Shown here piece by piece: positions 1 to 8,973 of a stretch of DNA of 64,000 bases. The notes under the pieces were generated by a model that made no database searches, was not told the origin of the DNA, and saw nothing but the letters and a program-made list of their open reading frames with translations. The position numbers were made by a program, and so were the translations under genes. The DNA is taken from contig NZ_QGGP01000001.1 of NCBI RefSeq assembly GCF_003148645.1, positions 558,001 to 622,000 on the forward strand, read 5' to 3'. Origin of the DNA: Xanthomarina spongicola. GTDB taxonomy: Bacteria; Bacteroidota; Bacteroidia; Flavobacteriales; Flavobacteriaceae. The number at the start of each line of letters is the position of its first letter. The stretch's first letter is position 1.

Positions 1-66
1 ATACTTAAACCAACTAATTAATCCATTTTCTGAAGGTGTTCAGAAAAATTTAAAAACGTGTAAAAT

Positions 67-2538
67 ATGTATGTAGTAAAAAGAGATGGCCACAAAGAAC
101 CAATGATGTTCGACAAAATCACTGCTAGAGTGAGAAAGTTATGTTATGGATTGAACGATTTAGTAGATCCAGTAAAAGTAGCCATGCGTGTTATTGAAGG
201 ATTGTATGATGGTGTAACAACAAGTGAACTTGATAATCTTGCTGCTGAAATTGCTGCAACAATGACTACAGCTCATCCAGATTACGCCAAATTAGCTGCA
301 AGAATTTCAGTATCCAACTTACATAAAAACACAAAGAAAACCTTTAGCGAGGTTATGCACGATTTATACACTTATGTAAACCCAAGAACAGGTAAAGATG
401 CGCCATTATTATCTGATGAAGTTTACAAAGTAATCATGGATAATAAAGAAAAATTAGACTCTACTATTATTTATAATCGCGATTTTGGATACGATTATTT
501 TGGATTTAAAACATTAGAACGTTCTTATTTATTAAAGTTAAATGGCGAAATTGCCGAACGTCCTCAACATATGTTAATGCGTGTTTCAATTGGAATTCAT
601 TTAAACGATTTAGATGCTGCAATCGAGACTTACGAGTTAATGTCTAAAAAATATTTTACACACGCTACACCTACACTTTTTAATTCTGGAACACCAAAAC
701 CACAAATGTCTTCTTGTTTTCTTTTAACCATGAAAGACGATAGTATTGAAGGTATTTACGATACATTAAAACAAACAGCTAAAATTTCTCAATCTGCAGG
801 TGGAATAGGCTTAGCAATACATAATGTTCGCGCAACAGGAAGTTACATTGCAGGAACAAATGGCACATCTAACGGAATTGTACCAATGCTTCAAGTGTTT
901 AATGACACTGCTAGATATGTAGATCAAGGAGGAGGAAAGCGTAAAGGTAGTTTTGCTATTTATATTGAAACTTGGCATGCAGATATTTTCGATTTCTTAG
1001 ATTTAAAAAAGAATCATGGGAAAGAAGAAATGCGTGCAAGAGACTTATTCTATGCTATGTGGATTTCAGATTTATTCATGAAACGTGTGCAAGAAGATGG
1101 AGAATGGACTTTAATGTGTCCAAACGAATGTCCAGGATTACCTGAAACACATAGTGAAGAATTTGAAGCACTATATTTAAAATATGAAGCAGCAGGAAAA
1201 GGACGTAAAACAATAAGAGCTCGTGAACTTTGGGAGAAAATTTTGGAATCTCAAATTGAAACTGGAACGCCTTATATGTTGTATAAAGATGCTGCAAACA
1301 GAAAATCTAATCAGAAAAATTTAGGAACCATTCGTTCTTCAAATTTATGTACAGAAATCATGGAGTACACATCTCCAGATGAAGTTGCTGTGTGTAATTT
1401 AGCATCTATTGCTTTGCCAATGTTTATTAAAAATGGTGAGTTTGACCATAAAGAGTTATATAAAATAACGAAACGCGTTACCAAAAACTTAAATAAAGTA
1501 ATCGATAGAAATTACTATCCTGTTATTGAAGCAGAGAACTCTAATTTCCGTCACAGACCAATAGGTTTAGGTGTTCAAGGTTTAGCAGATACGTTTATAA
1601 AATTACGTATGCCTTTTACAAGCGATAAAGCCAAGAAGTTAAATCAGGAAATTTTCGAGACATTATATTTTGCTGCTGTAACAGCAAGTATGGAAGAAGC
1701 AGAAAAAGAAGGTCCTTACAAAACGTATAAAGGCTCACCAATTAGTAATGGCGAATTCCAGCACAACCTTTGGAATGTAAAAGACGAAGAATTAAGTGGA
1801 CGTTGGGATTGGGCTAAACTACGAAAAGAGGTTAAAAAACATGGTGTTAGAAACTCTTTGTTAGTAGCTCCAATGCCTACAGCAAGTACATCTCAAATAT
1901 TAGGAAATAACGAATGTTTTGAACCATATACCTCTAACATCTACACACGTCGTGTGTTATCTGGAGAATTTATTGTAGTTAATAAGCACCTTCTAGAAGA
2001 TTTAGTGGAATTAGGTCTTTGGAACGATGGATTGAAACAAGATATAATGAGAGCTAATGGCTCTATTCAAAATATAGATGTTATTCCTCAAGACATTAAA
2101 GAATTGTATAAAACTGTTTGGGAGTTAAGTATGAAAGACATTATAGATATGTCTCGTCAAAGAGGTTATTTTATAGATCAATCTCAATCTCTTAATTTAT
2201 TTATGGAAGGCGCAACCATGGCAAAACTAACATCTATGCATTTTTATGCATGGAAAAGTGGCTTAAAAACGGGAATGTATTATTTAAGAACAAAAAGTGC
2301 AGTAGATGCCATTAAGTTTACGCTTGATACTAAAAAGAAAGAAGAACCTGTTGCTGAAATTGTTGAAGTAGATGAAACTATAGTTGCTCAACAACAACAA
2401 AAAGCTGCAAAAACAGCAGCTAAATTTAGTCAGCAAACAAAAGAAGAAGTAGAACCAATGTCTGCCGAAGAAATGAAAGCATTAATTGCCCAAGCAAAAG
2501 AAGCCGAAGGTGATGATTGCCTTATGTGTGGTTCTTAA
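67..2538 (+). CDS. nrdA: Class I ribonucleoside-diphosphate reductase, alpha subunit
   Basis: Large catalytic subunit of aerobic class I ribonucleotide reductase, which reduces NDPs to dNDPs in the cytoplasm using a radical supplied by the beta subunit. The 823 residues start with an ATP-cone (about 1-90). The active-site loop SSNLCTE gives N426, C428 and E430. C217 and C443 fit the substrate-reducing disulfide pair, the tyrosine pair Y738-Y739 fits the radical relay, and the tail ends CLMCGS (C818, C821), the thioredoxin-reactive pair, after a Gln/Ala-rich flexible linker near 780-800. The start at 67 gives the usual ATP-cone N-terminus. nrdB often lies just upstream in this family, but only 66 nt precede the gene here, so its presence is not shown. 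A terminator follows. Confidence 0.97.
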   Translation: MYVVKRDGHKEPMMFDKITARVRKLCYGLNDLVDPVKVAMRVIEGLYDGVTTSELDNLAAEIAATMTTAHPDYAKLAARISVSNLHKNTKKTFSEVMHDLYTYVNPRTGKDAPLLSDEVYKVIMDNKEKLDSTIIYNRDFGYDYFGFKTLERSYLLKLNGEIAERPQHMLMRVSIGIHLNDLDAAIETYELMSKKYFTHATPTLFNSGTPKPQMSSCFLLTMKDDSIEGIYDTLKQTAKISQSAGGIGLAIHNVRATGSYIAGTNGTSNGIVPMLQVFNDTARYVDQGGGKRKGSFAIYIETWHADIFDFLDLKKNHGKEEMRARDLFYAMWISDLFMKRVQEDGEWTLMCPNECPGLPETHSEEFEALYLKYEAAGKGRKTIRARELWEKILESQIETGTPYMLYKDAANRKSNQKNLGTIRSSNLCTEIMEYTSPDEVAVCNLASIALPMFIKNGEFDHKELYKITKRVTKNLNKVIDRNYYPVIEAENSNFRHRPIGLGVQGLADTFIKLRMPFTSDKAKKLNQEIFETLYFAAVTASMEEAEKEGPYKTYKGSPISNGEFQHNLWNVKDEELSGRWDWAKLRKEVKKHGVRNSLLVAPMPTASTSQILGNNECFEPYTSNIYTRRVLSGEFIVVNKHLLEDLVELGLWNDGLKQDIMRANGSIQNIDVIPQDIKELYKTVWELSMKDIIDMSRQRGYFIDQSQSLNLFMEGATMAKLTSMHFYAWKSGLKTGMYYLRTKSAVDAIKFTLDTKKKEEPVAEIVEVDETIVAQQQQKAAKTAAKFSQQTKEEVEPMSAEEMKALIAQAKEAEGDDCLMCGS

Positions 2539-2560
2539 TTAAATTAAATTTAAGTGTTAT

Positions 2561-2589
2561 AAAAAGCATCTCTCTTGAGATGCTTTTTT
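2561..2589 (+). terminator. Intrinsic terminator after nrdA
   Basis: A perfect 12-bp stem (2561-2572 with 2577-2588) closes a 4-nt loop and ends in a T-run, 23 nt after the nrdA stop. Confidence 0.9.
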
Positions 2590-2666
2590 ATTTTCTAGAT
2601 TATATGACATTTATCATATGGTTTTGTTGAATAAAATTATAATATTATCTTTTACAAATAATATAG

Positions 2667-2711
2667 TTGACAAAAGTTTATATTATGGTTTACTACAAGA
2701 CTATTAGTTTG
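2667..2711 (+). promoter_or_regulatory. Possible weak Pho-type promoter of the Na/Pi cotransporter
   Basis: Half-site-like hexamers TTGACA (2667), TTATAT (2678) and TTTACT (2689) follow an 11-bp period. The last lies 13 nt before TTTG (2708-2711), the same geometry as the promoters at 6909, 8193 and 13041. The hexamers are poorer matches to TTAACA than at those sites, so chance cannot be excluded. The implied transcript start is about 20 nt before the ATG at 2737. Confidence 0.35.
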
Positions 2712-2736
2712 CATAAGGACAAAATGAGTAAATAAT

Positions 2737-4506
2737 ATGATTAAAAAAATCTTATTCTTTGGACTTTTAGTTATACTAGCAATTCTGTTTTTTTTAAATC
2801 CAAATTTTGAAACTATTTCTGCAGGAGTAGCTATTTTACTTTTTGGTATGGTTATGCTTGAAGAAGGGTTTAAAGTATTTACTAAAGGACCACTTCAAAA
2901 TATTCTAAAAAAGTCGACAGACAAATTATATAAAAGTATTACAACAGGAGCATTAATAACAGCATTAATGCAGTCTAGCTCTTTAGTTACAGTCATTACA
3001 ATTTCGTTTATAAGTGCTGGATTAATTTCGCTTTCAGGAGGAATAGGGTTAATTTTTGGAGCCAATATTGGTACAACAGCAACAGCTTGGTTAGTTGCCG
3101 GATTTGGACTTAACATAGATATTTCTTCTATAGCTATGCCAATGTTAGTTTTTGGTGTAATTTTTTCTTTTCAAAAAAATTCTACGTTTAAAGGCATTGG
3201 AAATGTTTTAGCAGGTTTGGGATTCTTCTTTTTGGGTATTCATTTTATGAAAGAAGGATTCGATGTTTTTAAAGAATATATCGATTTAACCCAATATGCT
3301 ATACCAGGATTTTTAGGAGTAGTAGTTTATGCTGGATTAGGAATTTTAATAACTACCATTCTTCAATCAAGTAGTGCTACTTTAGCATTAATATTAACAG
3401 CGCTTTCTGCTGGGCAAATAGAATATGAAAACGCATTAGCTTTAGCTATTGGAGCAAACATTGGGACAACTATTACGGCAATTTTAGGATCGTTAGGCTC
3501 TAATATTGCTGGTAAACGTTTAGCTGTAGCACATTTAATATTTAATGTTTCTGCAGGACTTATTACTTTATTATTAATTTTTCCTTTAGCAAATTTTGTT
3601 AATATTTTGGCCGACTGGTTTCAAATATTACAAACTGATTATACATTAAAACTAGCCTTATTTCATACTGTTTTTAATGTGATTGGGGTTTTATTGATGA
3701 TTCCACTTATAAAACATCTTGAAAGCTTCCTTTTAAGAGTTATAAAAGAAGAAACTCACCAAGGAGTAGATGAACCTAAATTTTTAAACGATGCAGTTCT
3801 AGAATTTCCAGGTTCAGCAATTTCTACATTGTTAGAGGAATCTAAATATTTATTTGAGAATGCTATTTTTGAAATTGTATCTCACGCTTTAAACATTCAT
3901 AGAGAAGACATAAAATCTGATTTGAAACTTAAAAAACTTATCAAAAAATCAAACATCCTTTTTGAGGCTGATATTAGAGAGTTGTATACCACAAAAATAA
4001 AACACATTTATGGAGAGATTATAAAATTCGCTACAAAAGCTCAGAGTTTATTAAATTTTAGTGAAGCTCAGAATGTGGAAATTGCTGAAATAAAAATAGC
4101 AAATAGAAGAATGGTTGAAATTATTAAGGATGTTAATGAGCTAAGCCGAAATATTACTTTGTATTTAAATTCTGAGAATAAGCATATTCAAAAAGAATAT
4201 AATAAACTTAGAAAACGGGTTGCTAAGGTATTAAGAGTTATATATTTATTTAGAACTGAGACAGAGAATCGTAAATACTATAAGACACTTTCCAAGCTAA
4301 AACAAGAGGCTAAAGCTAATATTTATAAAGATAATTTAGAGATTGATGCACTTATTAGAAAAGACTTAATTACAGTAAATATGGCTTCTTCATTAGTTAA
4401 CGACAATGATAACGTGAACGATATGATAAAAAATTTAATAATTGTTACCGAATTAATTTATGGTAATAAAGATTCTCTTTTAGAAAATGGAGACTCTAAA
4501 GAATAA
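2737..4506 (+). CDS. Na+/phosphate cotransporter (NptA/PNaS family) with PhoU-like tail
   Basis: Inner-membrane protein predicted to import inorganic phosphate with sodium. The N-terminal ~345 residues are hydrophobic and contain the inverted repeat typical of the family: QSSS at 79-82 and 210-213, each followed by a GANIGTT motif (108-114 and 239-245). Residues about 370-580 are soluble, helical and charged, as in the PhoU-like regulatory tails of bacterial members. The 589-aa length is normal for the two-domain form. It is convergent with the PiT-type transporter gene, which also carries a PhoU-like tail, so two phosphate importers of different families are paired. The exact substrate is inferred from the family. 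Confidence 0.88.
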   Translation: MIKKILFFGLLVILAILFFLNPNFETISAGVAILLFGMVMLEEGFKVFTKGPLQNILKKSTDKLYKSITTGALITALMQSSSLVTVITISFISAGLISLSGGIGLIFGANIGTTATAWLVAGFGLNIDISSIAMPMLVFGVIFSFQKNSTFKGIGNVLAGLGFFFLGIHFMKEGFDVFKEYIDLTQYAIPGFLGVVVYAGLGILITTILQSSSATLALILTALSAGQIEYENALALAIGANIGTTITAILGSLGSNIAGKRLAVAHLIFNVSAGLITLLLIFPLANFVNILADWFQILQTDYTLKLALFHTVFNVIGVLLMIPLIKHLESFLLRVIKEETHQGVDEPKFLNDAVLEFPGSAISTLLEESKYLFENAIFEIVSHALNIHREDIKSDLKLKKLIKKSNILFEADIRELYTTKIKHIYGEIIKFATKAQSLLNFSEAQNVEIAEIKIANRRMVEIIKDVNELSRNITLYLNSENKHIQKEYNKLRKRVAKVLRVIYLFRTETENRKYYKTLSKLKQEAKANIYKDNLEIDALIRKDLITVNMASSLVNDNDNVNDMIKNLIIVTELIYGNKDSLLENGDSKE

Positions 4507-4532
4507 AGCGAGTAATTAATACCATTTCCCAT

Positions 4533-4564
4533 AAAAAAACCACCTAATTTAAGGTGGTTTTTTT
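4533..4564. terminator. Bidirectional terminator between the two phosphate transporter genes
   Basis: A perfect 13-bp stem (4533-4545 with 4552-4564), with an A-run on one side and a T-run on the other, sits between convergent genes and can serve both strands. Confidence 0.9.
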
Positions 4565-4565
4565 A

Positions 4566-6890
4566 TTATTTAGAATCTCCACTTTCCAATAGCTCATCAA
4601 CTACATCTATAGTAGCAGGTTCAACAGAGCTATCGTGAGCATTATGGTACTCTTCTAAGAGATTCATAGTAGCTATTAGTAAATCTTTTGTTTCTAATAA
4701 AAGACTAAAGTATAAAGTGGTGTTTTTTGGACTAGACTCTTCTGTTCTTGTACGTTCTACTTGTTTTTGAATCTTATCTGCTACAAGAGAAATAATTTCT
4801 TGCTTTCTATTTAAGATAATACCAATTTCTTCAAACGATCTAGAATCAAATGCTTTGTATGTATTATTAAAGAATAACTCAAAGCGATCATCTATTTCTT
4901 TTAACTCTTTTATTTGACTAAACTTCAGTTTTTTGTGATTGTTATTAATATGCTTATGGCTCACTTTAGATATGTATTCTAAAGATTGGGTCATATCTTG
5001 CAAATAGCCTAAAACATTAATATAAAAGTTACTGGCTCCAATGCTTGATTCATCTAAATTCTTAATAAAGTAGAAAACGTTATCACGTAAATCGTCAACT
5101 TCATCAGTTAATTTTACAACTTGTTTTTTACTCTTTTTAAGTAAGGTTAAATCTTGTCTCGCTAAACCAACAATGGCATTAGAGTAAATACGATTAGAAC
5201 GCTTAACAACATTTGCTATATTATGTGCACTTTCATGAATAACACCTTGAACAGAACTACTCTCAGCTCTTTTTAGGCTATCTTCAGCTTTAACTTCTTT
5301 TGTTTTTTTATTATGAGCAATATAGTTTCTCAATATCAATCCAAATGCTGCCAACAATAAAATTGGGAACATTAAGGATAAATTTAAATTTAATAAGTAA
5401 GCAACTAATCCTGCTGCTGAAAACGCTATGATTGCCGTAAAGAACCAGCCACCAATAACATTTAAAACACCTGCAACTCTATAGACAGCACTTTCACTTC
5501 CCCAAGCTCTATCTGCTAAAGAAGTACCCATTGCCACCATAAATGTAACATAAGTTGTAGATAGAGGTAATTTCATGGATGTAGCAATTGAAATTAATAC
5601 AGCTGCGACCATTAAATTAACTGCTGCACGAACTAAATCAAATGCAGGTAACTCGTAAGTCTTATCTCTTTTTAGAGCAATAACAGGTTTTTCAAATTGT
5701 TTTTCAATTTTTGTTTGCACAGATTCAGGCAACATATAATCAGACAATTTAGACATCATCATTGCAAATCGAACAAATCCTCTAGATAAGAAATTAGGTT
5801 GAAAACGTTCTTTTGTGTCTTCTTGACTTGATAAATCTAAAGAGGTTTTTACAACATCTTTAGCTTTACTTGAAAACCATAATGTAACGACCATTATTAA
5901 GCCTGCAGCAACTAATAAGTAGGTTGGAGTAGGTACTTTGTCTGCAAGAAATCCCATGCTAAACAACTCTGCAGAAACTCCAGAACCTGACCAAGCTACA
6001 TAAGACTGCCAACCTGCAATTGGAACACCAATAAAGTTCACTAAATCGTTCCCAGCGAAAGCTAATGCTAAAGCAAAAGTTCCAACTAAAATAATTAATT
6101 TATAAATATTCGTTTTTAAAACAGAAATAAATATAAATGATAAAAGCGACCAGAAAATTAGACTAACAGAAACAATTAAAAGAACATTATTTTCTAAAAA
6201 ATGACTAATTGTTTCTCCATTAATAATATCAAAAGTTGCTTTAGAATAAGCAGTCCCTTTTAAACCTTTCATGAAGATAAAATAGGTTATAGATGTCAAG
6301 GCAATACCACCAAATAAGGCGCCAACCCAATTTGCTTTTTTCTCAAAATTAAAAGAAAGTAATACTCTTGCAACATATTGAACCATGGCACCTATAGAAA
6401 AAGCAACGACAACTGAGAGCAGGATTCCTAAGATAATTTCTGTAGCTTTTGTTGTGTTTATATAGTCTATAACTTCGTTTAAACCACCACCATCATGGCC
6501 AATTTTTATTAATGCCATTGCAACGGAAGCTCCTAAAAGTTCAAAAACAATAGAAACCGTTGTAGAAGTTGGCATACCAACAGAATTAAAGAAATCTAGT
6601 AAAAGTATGTCTGTTATCATGACTGCCATGAAAATAATCATGATTTCATTAAACATAAATTCGTGTGGATTAAAAATTCCTTTTCTGGCAACTTCCATCA
6701 TTCCACTTGAAAAAACAGCACCTACAGCAACTCCAATACTAGCAACTATCATGATGGTTTTAAAGGAAATAGCTTTAGATCCAATTGCTGAGTTAAGAAA
6801 GTTTACAGCATCGTTGCTAACTCCAACTACCAAATCTGCTATAGCCAAAATAGCTAGAGCAATTATCATTAAAAAGTATATATTATCCAT
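4566..6890 (-). CDS. Inorganic phosphate transporter, PiT family, fused to a PhoU-like domain
   Basis: Predicted inner-membrane phosphate (or metal-phosphate) symporter. It has two PiT signature regions: SNDAVNFLNS near residue 25 and GNDLVNFIG near 279. Ten or more hydrophobic segments span residues 1-540. Residues about 555-774 are a charged, all-helical extension resembling PhoU/DUF47 proteins, a fusion that makes the protein longer (774 aa) than the ~500-aa E. coli PitA. The start at 6890 lies about 15 nt after the predicted transcript start. Upstream is an array of three 11-bp-spaced hexamers (6928-6955) typical of a Pho box, implying induction by phosphate starvation. The porin gene lies behind it on the same strand but has its own promoter. 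Confidence 0.92.
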   Translation of the reverse strand: MDNIYFLMIIALAILAIADLVVGVSNDAVNFLNSAIGSKAISFKTIMIVASIGVAVGAVFSSGMMEVARKGIFNPHEFMFNEIMIIFMAVMITDILLLDFFNSVGMPTSTTVSIVFELLGASVAMALIKIGHDGGGLNEVIDYINTTKATEIILGILLSVVVAFSIGAMVQYVARVLLSFNFEKKANWVGALFGGIALTSITYFIFMKGLKGTAYSKATFDIINGETISHFLENNVLLIVSVSLIFWSLLSFIFISVLKTNIYKLIILVGTFALALAFAGNDLVNFIGVPIAGWQSYVAWSGSGVSAELFSMGFLADKVPTPTYLLVAAGLIMVVTLWFSSKAKDVVKTSLDLSSQEDTKERFQPNFLSRGFVRFAMMMSKLSDYMLPESVQTKIEKQFEKPVIALKRDKTYELPAFDLVRAAVNLMVAAVLISIATSMKLPLSTTYVTFMVAMGTSLADRAWGSESAVYRVAGVLNVIGGWFFTAIIAFSAAGLVAYLLNLNLSLMFPILLLAAFGLILRNYIAHNKKTKEVKAEDSLKRAESSSVQGVIHESAHNIANVVKRSNRIYSNAIVGLARQDLTLLKKSKKQVVKLTDEVDDLRDNVFYFIKNLDESSIGASNFYINVLGYLQDMTQSLEYISKVSHKHINNNHKKLKFSQIKELKEIDDRFELFFNNTYKAFDSRSFEEIGIILNRKQEIISLVADKIQKQVERTRTEESSPKNTTLYFSLLLETKDLLIATMNLLEEYHNAHDSSVEPATIDVVDELLESGDSK

Positions 6891-6908
6891 AGTTAATATT
6901 AAATAGTT

Positions 6909-6955
6909 TGCAAATATCTATAGGGATTTTCACAAAAATGTTATGTAATTGTTAT
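6909..6955 (-). promoter_or_regulatory. Pho-box-like promoter of the PiT gene
   Basis: On the minus strand, ATAACA (6955-6950), ATAACA (6944-6939) and GTGAAA (6933-6928) are separated by exactly 5 nt. Then come 13 nt and TTTGCA (6914-6909), the 3' half of a Bacteroidota -7 element. Period and spacing equal those at the porin and TonB-receptor promoters. Confidence 0.6.
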
Positions 6956-6965
6956 TATTTCGATA

Positions 6966-8168
6966 TTAAAATTGCATTTCAAACTGTAAACGATAAGCTA
7001 ATCCTCCATTTCCAATTTCATTATCGATATATGTTAAATCTGATTGAACCTTAAGATTATGACCAACTATATATTTTGATGCACCTAAGGTATACTCTTG
7101 TACAAGTCCTTTTCCTGTAATTTCTTGATTATAGTTAACATTAGAGTATCTTCCAGAAAGCTCCCAGTTTTTCTTAAACAAATATCCAGATTGTAAATTA
7201 AAAGCATTTCCTACTTGAACGGTTTGCCCAGTTGGAGTACCATCTAGATTTTTTACAATTGGATCTTCTGCATCACGATAGGCATATTCACCCATAAAGG
7301 AGATTCCTTTATATTTAAAAATAGCATCAACAAATACAGTAGAAATATTCGTTTCATATAATCCATCATCTGTTATCATAAAAGATCCCATATTACTTCT
7401 AGTTCGAACAGCGTTGTTATTAAAATCGTATGTTGCGCCAATTGCTAACTTTGGAGTTTGTATGCGTAATAAATCACTTCCTTTATAGTCTTCTTTTCCA
7501 GGAAAGGTGCCAAAAGGTAAGAACTCTAGTCTTCCTGTATATTGAAATCCTCCTTGATTGCCTTCGGTTATATTTCTTCCTTCTCCTTGTGAAATAGCAA
7601 CAATTTCACGCATCACAAACGAATCGGATAGATTTATATGATGTCTTAATTGCACACCAATGTCACGATCTATATTGAACCCAGCATTTAATATGGAACG
7701 ATCTACAAACTGTAAATTGGCTGAAGATATAACACGCTCTCTGTTTCCTGGTAACTTAGCTTGACCAAACCAGAGAACAAAATTCTCATGAAAATTCCAT
7801 TTCATAACTGCATCCAATATAATTCTTGGGGAATCTCTTGTATATAATGATGAACCAGACATATCTCTATTAGAAAACCCGAGTTCAATTTTATATATAA
7901 GATTAGGCGAAAATGCAAAGCCATCAAACTTTAATCTAGCACGTCTAATAAGCATATTAGAATATGGATTAACTAATTCACCATCTTTATTCTCCCATGC
8001 TGCTGTACCTAATATTTGAATTCGAGCACCAATTTTCATAGTAAAAGAACTATCCTTCCCAACTATATTAACGATGCCTTTTCCGAATTTTGTAGGTTTA
8101 GTTTCTTGTGCGTTAGTTTTAAATATTACTGCAAATAGTAATATCAAAAGGGTAGCTTTAAATTTCAT
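6966..8168 (-). CDS. Outer-membrane porin, Porin_O_P (OprO/OprP-like) family
   Basis: Predicted 16-stranded phosphate-selective type porin. A Sec signal peptide (MKFKATLLILLF to NAQ, residues 1-21) is followed by alternating amphipathic strands and a C-terminal strand ending in Phe (LQFEMQF). I chose the ATG at 8168 over 8192, since it gives a clean signal peptide and the predicted transcript starts near 8189, downstream of the longer start. Pseudomonas OprP and OprO carry phosphate or polyphosphate; selectivity here is inferred from the family and from the neighbouring PiT and Na/Pi genes. The 5' leader (8190-8176) has a perfect 15-nt inverted copy at 8302-8316. Confidence 0.88.
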   Translation of the reverse strand: MKFKATLLILLFAVIFKTNAQETKPTKFGKGIVNIVGKDSSFTMKIGARIQILGTAAWENKDGELVNPYSNMLIRRARLKFDGFAFSPNLIYKIELGFSNRDMSGSSLYTRDSPRIILDAVMKWNFHENFVLWFGQAKLPGNRERVISSANLQFVDRSILNAGFNIDRDIGVQLRHHINLSDSFVMREIVAISQGEGRNITEGNQGGFQYTGRLEFLPFGTFPGKEDYKGSDLLRIQTPKLAIGATYDFNNNAVRTRSNMGSFMITDDGLYETNISTVFVDAIFKYKGISFMGEYAYRDAEDPIVKNLDGTPTGQTVQVGNAFNLQSGYLFKKNWELSGRYSNVNYNQEITGKGLVQEYTLGASKYIVGHNLKVQSDLTYIDNEIGNGGLAYRLQFEMQF

Positions 8169-8192
8169 ATTGGAATTATTAGTTTTTGTCAA

Positions 8193-8239
8193 TGCAAATA
8201 ACTAACTCTAATGTTAATTTAACGTTTCCTTAAGATTAA
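8193..8239 (-). promoter_or_regulatory. Pho-box-like promoter of the porin
   Basis: Minus-strand hexamers TTAATC (8239-8234), GAAACG (8228-8223) and TTAACA (8217-8212) have 5-nt spacers. They are followed by 13 nt and TTTGCA (8198-8193). The predicted start of transcription is near 8189, leaving a leader of about 20 nt. Confidence 0.6.
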
Positions 8240-8248
8240 GTTTAATAC

Positions 8249-8278
8249 AAAAAAAGGCTGCCTTGGCCAAAAGCAGCC
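8249..8278 (-). terminator. Strong minus-strand intrinsic terminator upstream of the porin promoter
   Basis: GGCTGC (8256-8261) pairs with GCAGCC (8273-8278), with an internal TTGGCCAA palindrome. On the minus strand the stem is followed by seven Ts. No T-run follows on the plus strand. It therefore ends a minus-strand transcript starting between 8280 and 8550, where no minus-strand gene exists. Confidence 0.75.
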
Positions 8279-8301
8279 ATAGAATTCATGATAATATAGT
8301 C

Positions 8302-8330
8302 GACAAAAACTAATAAATTATATGAAATTA
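8302..8330 (+). repeat. Inverted partial copy of the porin leader and start codon
   Basis: GACAAAAACTAATAA (8302-8316) is the exact reverse complement of 8176-8190. The similarity continues loosely to an ATGAAATT that mirrors the porin start ATGAAATT at 8168. Confidence 0.7.
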
Positions 8331-8468
8331 CTAATTTTTTGTCTTAAGACATTACAAATATCCTTAATGTTTATGATATAATTGTAACCTAAATATTAAG
8401 TAATTATTAATATTCTAAGGTATTTTATAATGAATAAAAGACACGTAATCAAATAGATACCATTCCAA

Positions 8469-8523
8469 TGTAAAATTAATGTTAAGAGAATGTTGCTTAA
8501 ATATTATCTAATAGTTATATTTG
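8469..8523. promoter_or_regulatory. Shared Pho-box-like array with plus-strand -7 element
   Basis: Read on the plus strand, TGTAAA (8469), TGTTAA (8480) and TGTTGC (8491) are spaced 11 bp apart, and TATATTTG (8516-8523) is an exact TAnnTTTG -7 element for the MORN gene. Read on the minus strand the same hexamers are GCAACA, TTAACA and TTTACA, pointing at the candidate small RNA. The array may serve both directions. Confidence 0.5.
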
Positions 8524-8552
8524 ATTTATAATAAATAGAAACCCAAATAATT

Positions 8553-8906
8553 ATGAAGAAAATTGTAATGCTTTTTACCTTTTTAATTACTGTGGGCTCT
8601 TTTGCACAAGAGAGAGAATTAAAACTTAACAAAGACACAAACTTAATTGAAGTGGTTTATTATCATGACAATGGAGTAGTAAGCCAGACAGGTACTTATA
8701 CTCTAGATGGCAAACTTCAAGGTGAGTGGTTAAGCTTTAACACAGAAGGTGAAAAAATGATTTCTGCGAATTATGATAATGGGAAGAAAGTCGGCAAATG
8801 GTTTTATTGGAATGATAAAACTTTAAAAGAAGTGGATTATGAGAACAATGCGATTGCTAGTGTAAACGAATGGACTAATCTATCTCATGTTGCACTACGC
8901 AATTAA
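8553..8906 (+). CDS. Small secreted MORN-repeat (YwqK-like) protein
   Basis: A 117-aa protein with a signal peptide ending SFAQ (residues 1-19) and three MORN/YwqK-type repeats of the pattern YhdNGkxxxxGxY...GxWxxyn at about 34-50, 53-76 and 77-98 (for example GKLQGEWLSFN and GKKVGKWFYWN). Such proteins in Bacteroidota are often labelled as YwqK antitoxin-like; there is no toxin neighbour here, so that name is not supported. It probably acts in the periplasm or on the envelope by protein or membrane contact. A Pho-type array overlaps its promoter region, which suggests expression during phosphate limitation. Function unknown. Confidence 0.75.
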   Translation: MKKIVMLFTFLITVGSFAQERELKLNKDTNLIEVVYYHDNGVVSQTGTYTLDGKLQGEWLSFNTEGEKMISANYDNGKKVGKWFYWNDKTLKEVDYENNAIASVNEWTNLSHVALRN

Positions 8907-8923
8907 TGCATTTTATACTAAAT

Positions 8924-8955
8924 AAAAAAGCATCCTAATTTAAGGATGCTTTTTT
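8924..8955. terminator. Bidirectional terminator
   Basis: A 13-bp perfect stem (8924-8936 with 8943-8955) with flanking A- and T-runs lies between the convergent MORN and beta-helix lipoprotein genes. Confidence 0.9.
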
Positions 8956-8973
8956 ATTTTTAGACTAATTCAT

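Larger units (their letters stand above)
8249..8443 (-). ncRNA. Candidate small RNA from the porin/MORN intergenic region
   Basis: A minus-strand transcription unit of about 195 nt is suggested by the hexamer array GCAACA, TTAACA, TTTACA (8496-8469) and a TTTG (8453-8450) at one end and a strong terminator at 8249-8278 at the other. No convincing ORF lies inside. It contains a pair of arms around 8302-8343 that can fold (GACAAAAA with TTTTTGTC) and the 15-mer TTATTAGTTTTTGTC. That 15-mer is fully complementary to the start of the predicted porin mRNA. The last hexamer is 15 nt rather than 13 nt from TTTG, so the promoter is less ideal than its neighbours. It could instead be a long 5' leader of the porin. 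Confidence 0.35.

Noticed and set aside
6607-6906. 99-codon plus-strand ORF at the start of the PiT gene
   Set aside because: Antisense shadow of a certain transporter; it would also overlap the PiT promoter.
8322-8381. Short plus-strand ORF starting at the ATG in the inverted porin copy
   Set aside because: It runs about 19 codons without a signal peptide or conserved pattern; more likely a relic.
8553-8906. YwqK antitoxin label for the MORN protein
   Set aside because: No toxin partner is adjacent and the protein has a signal peptide.
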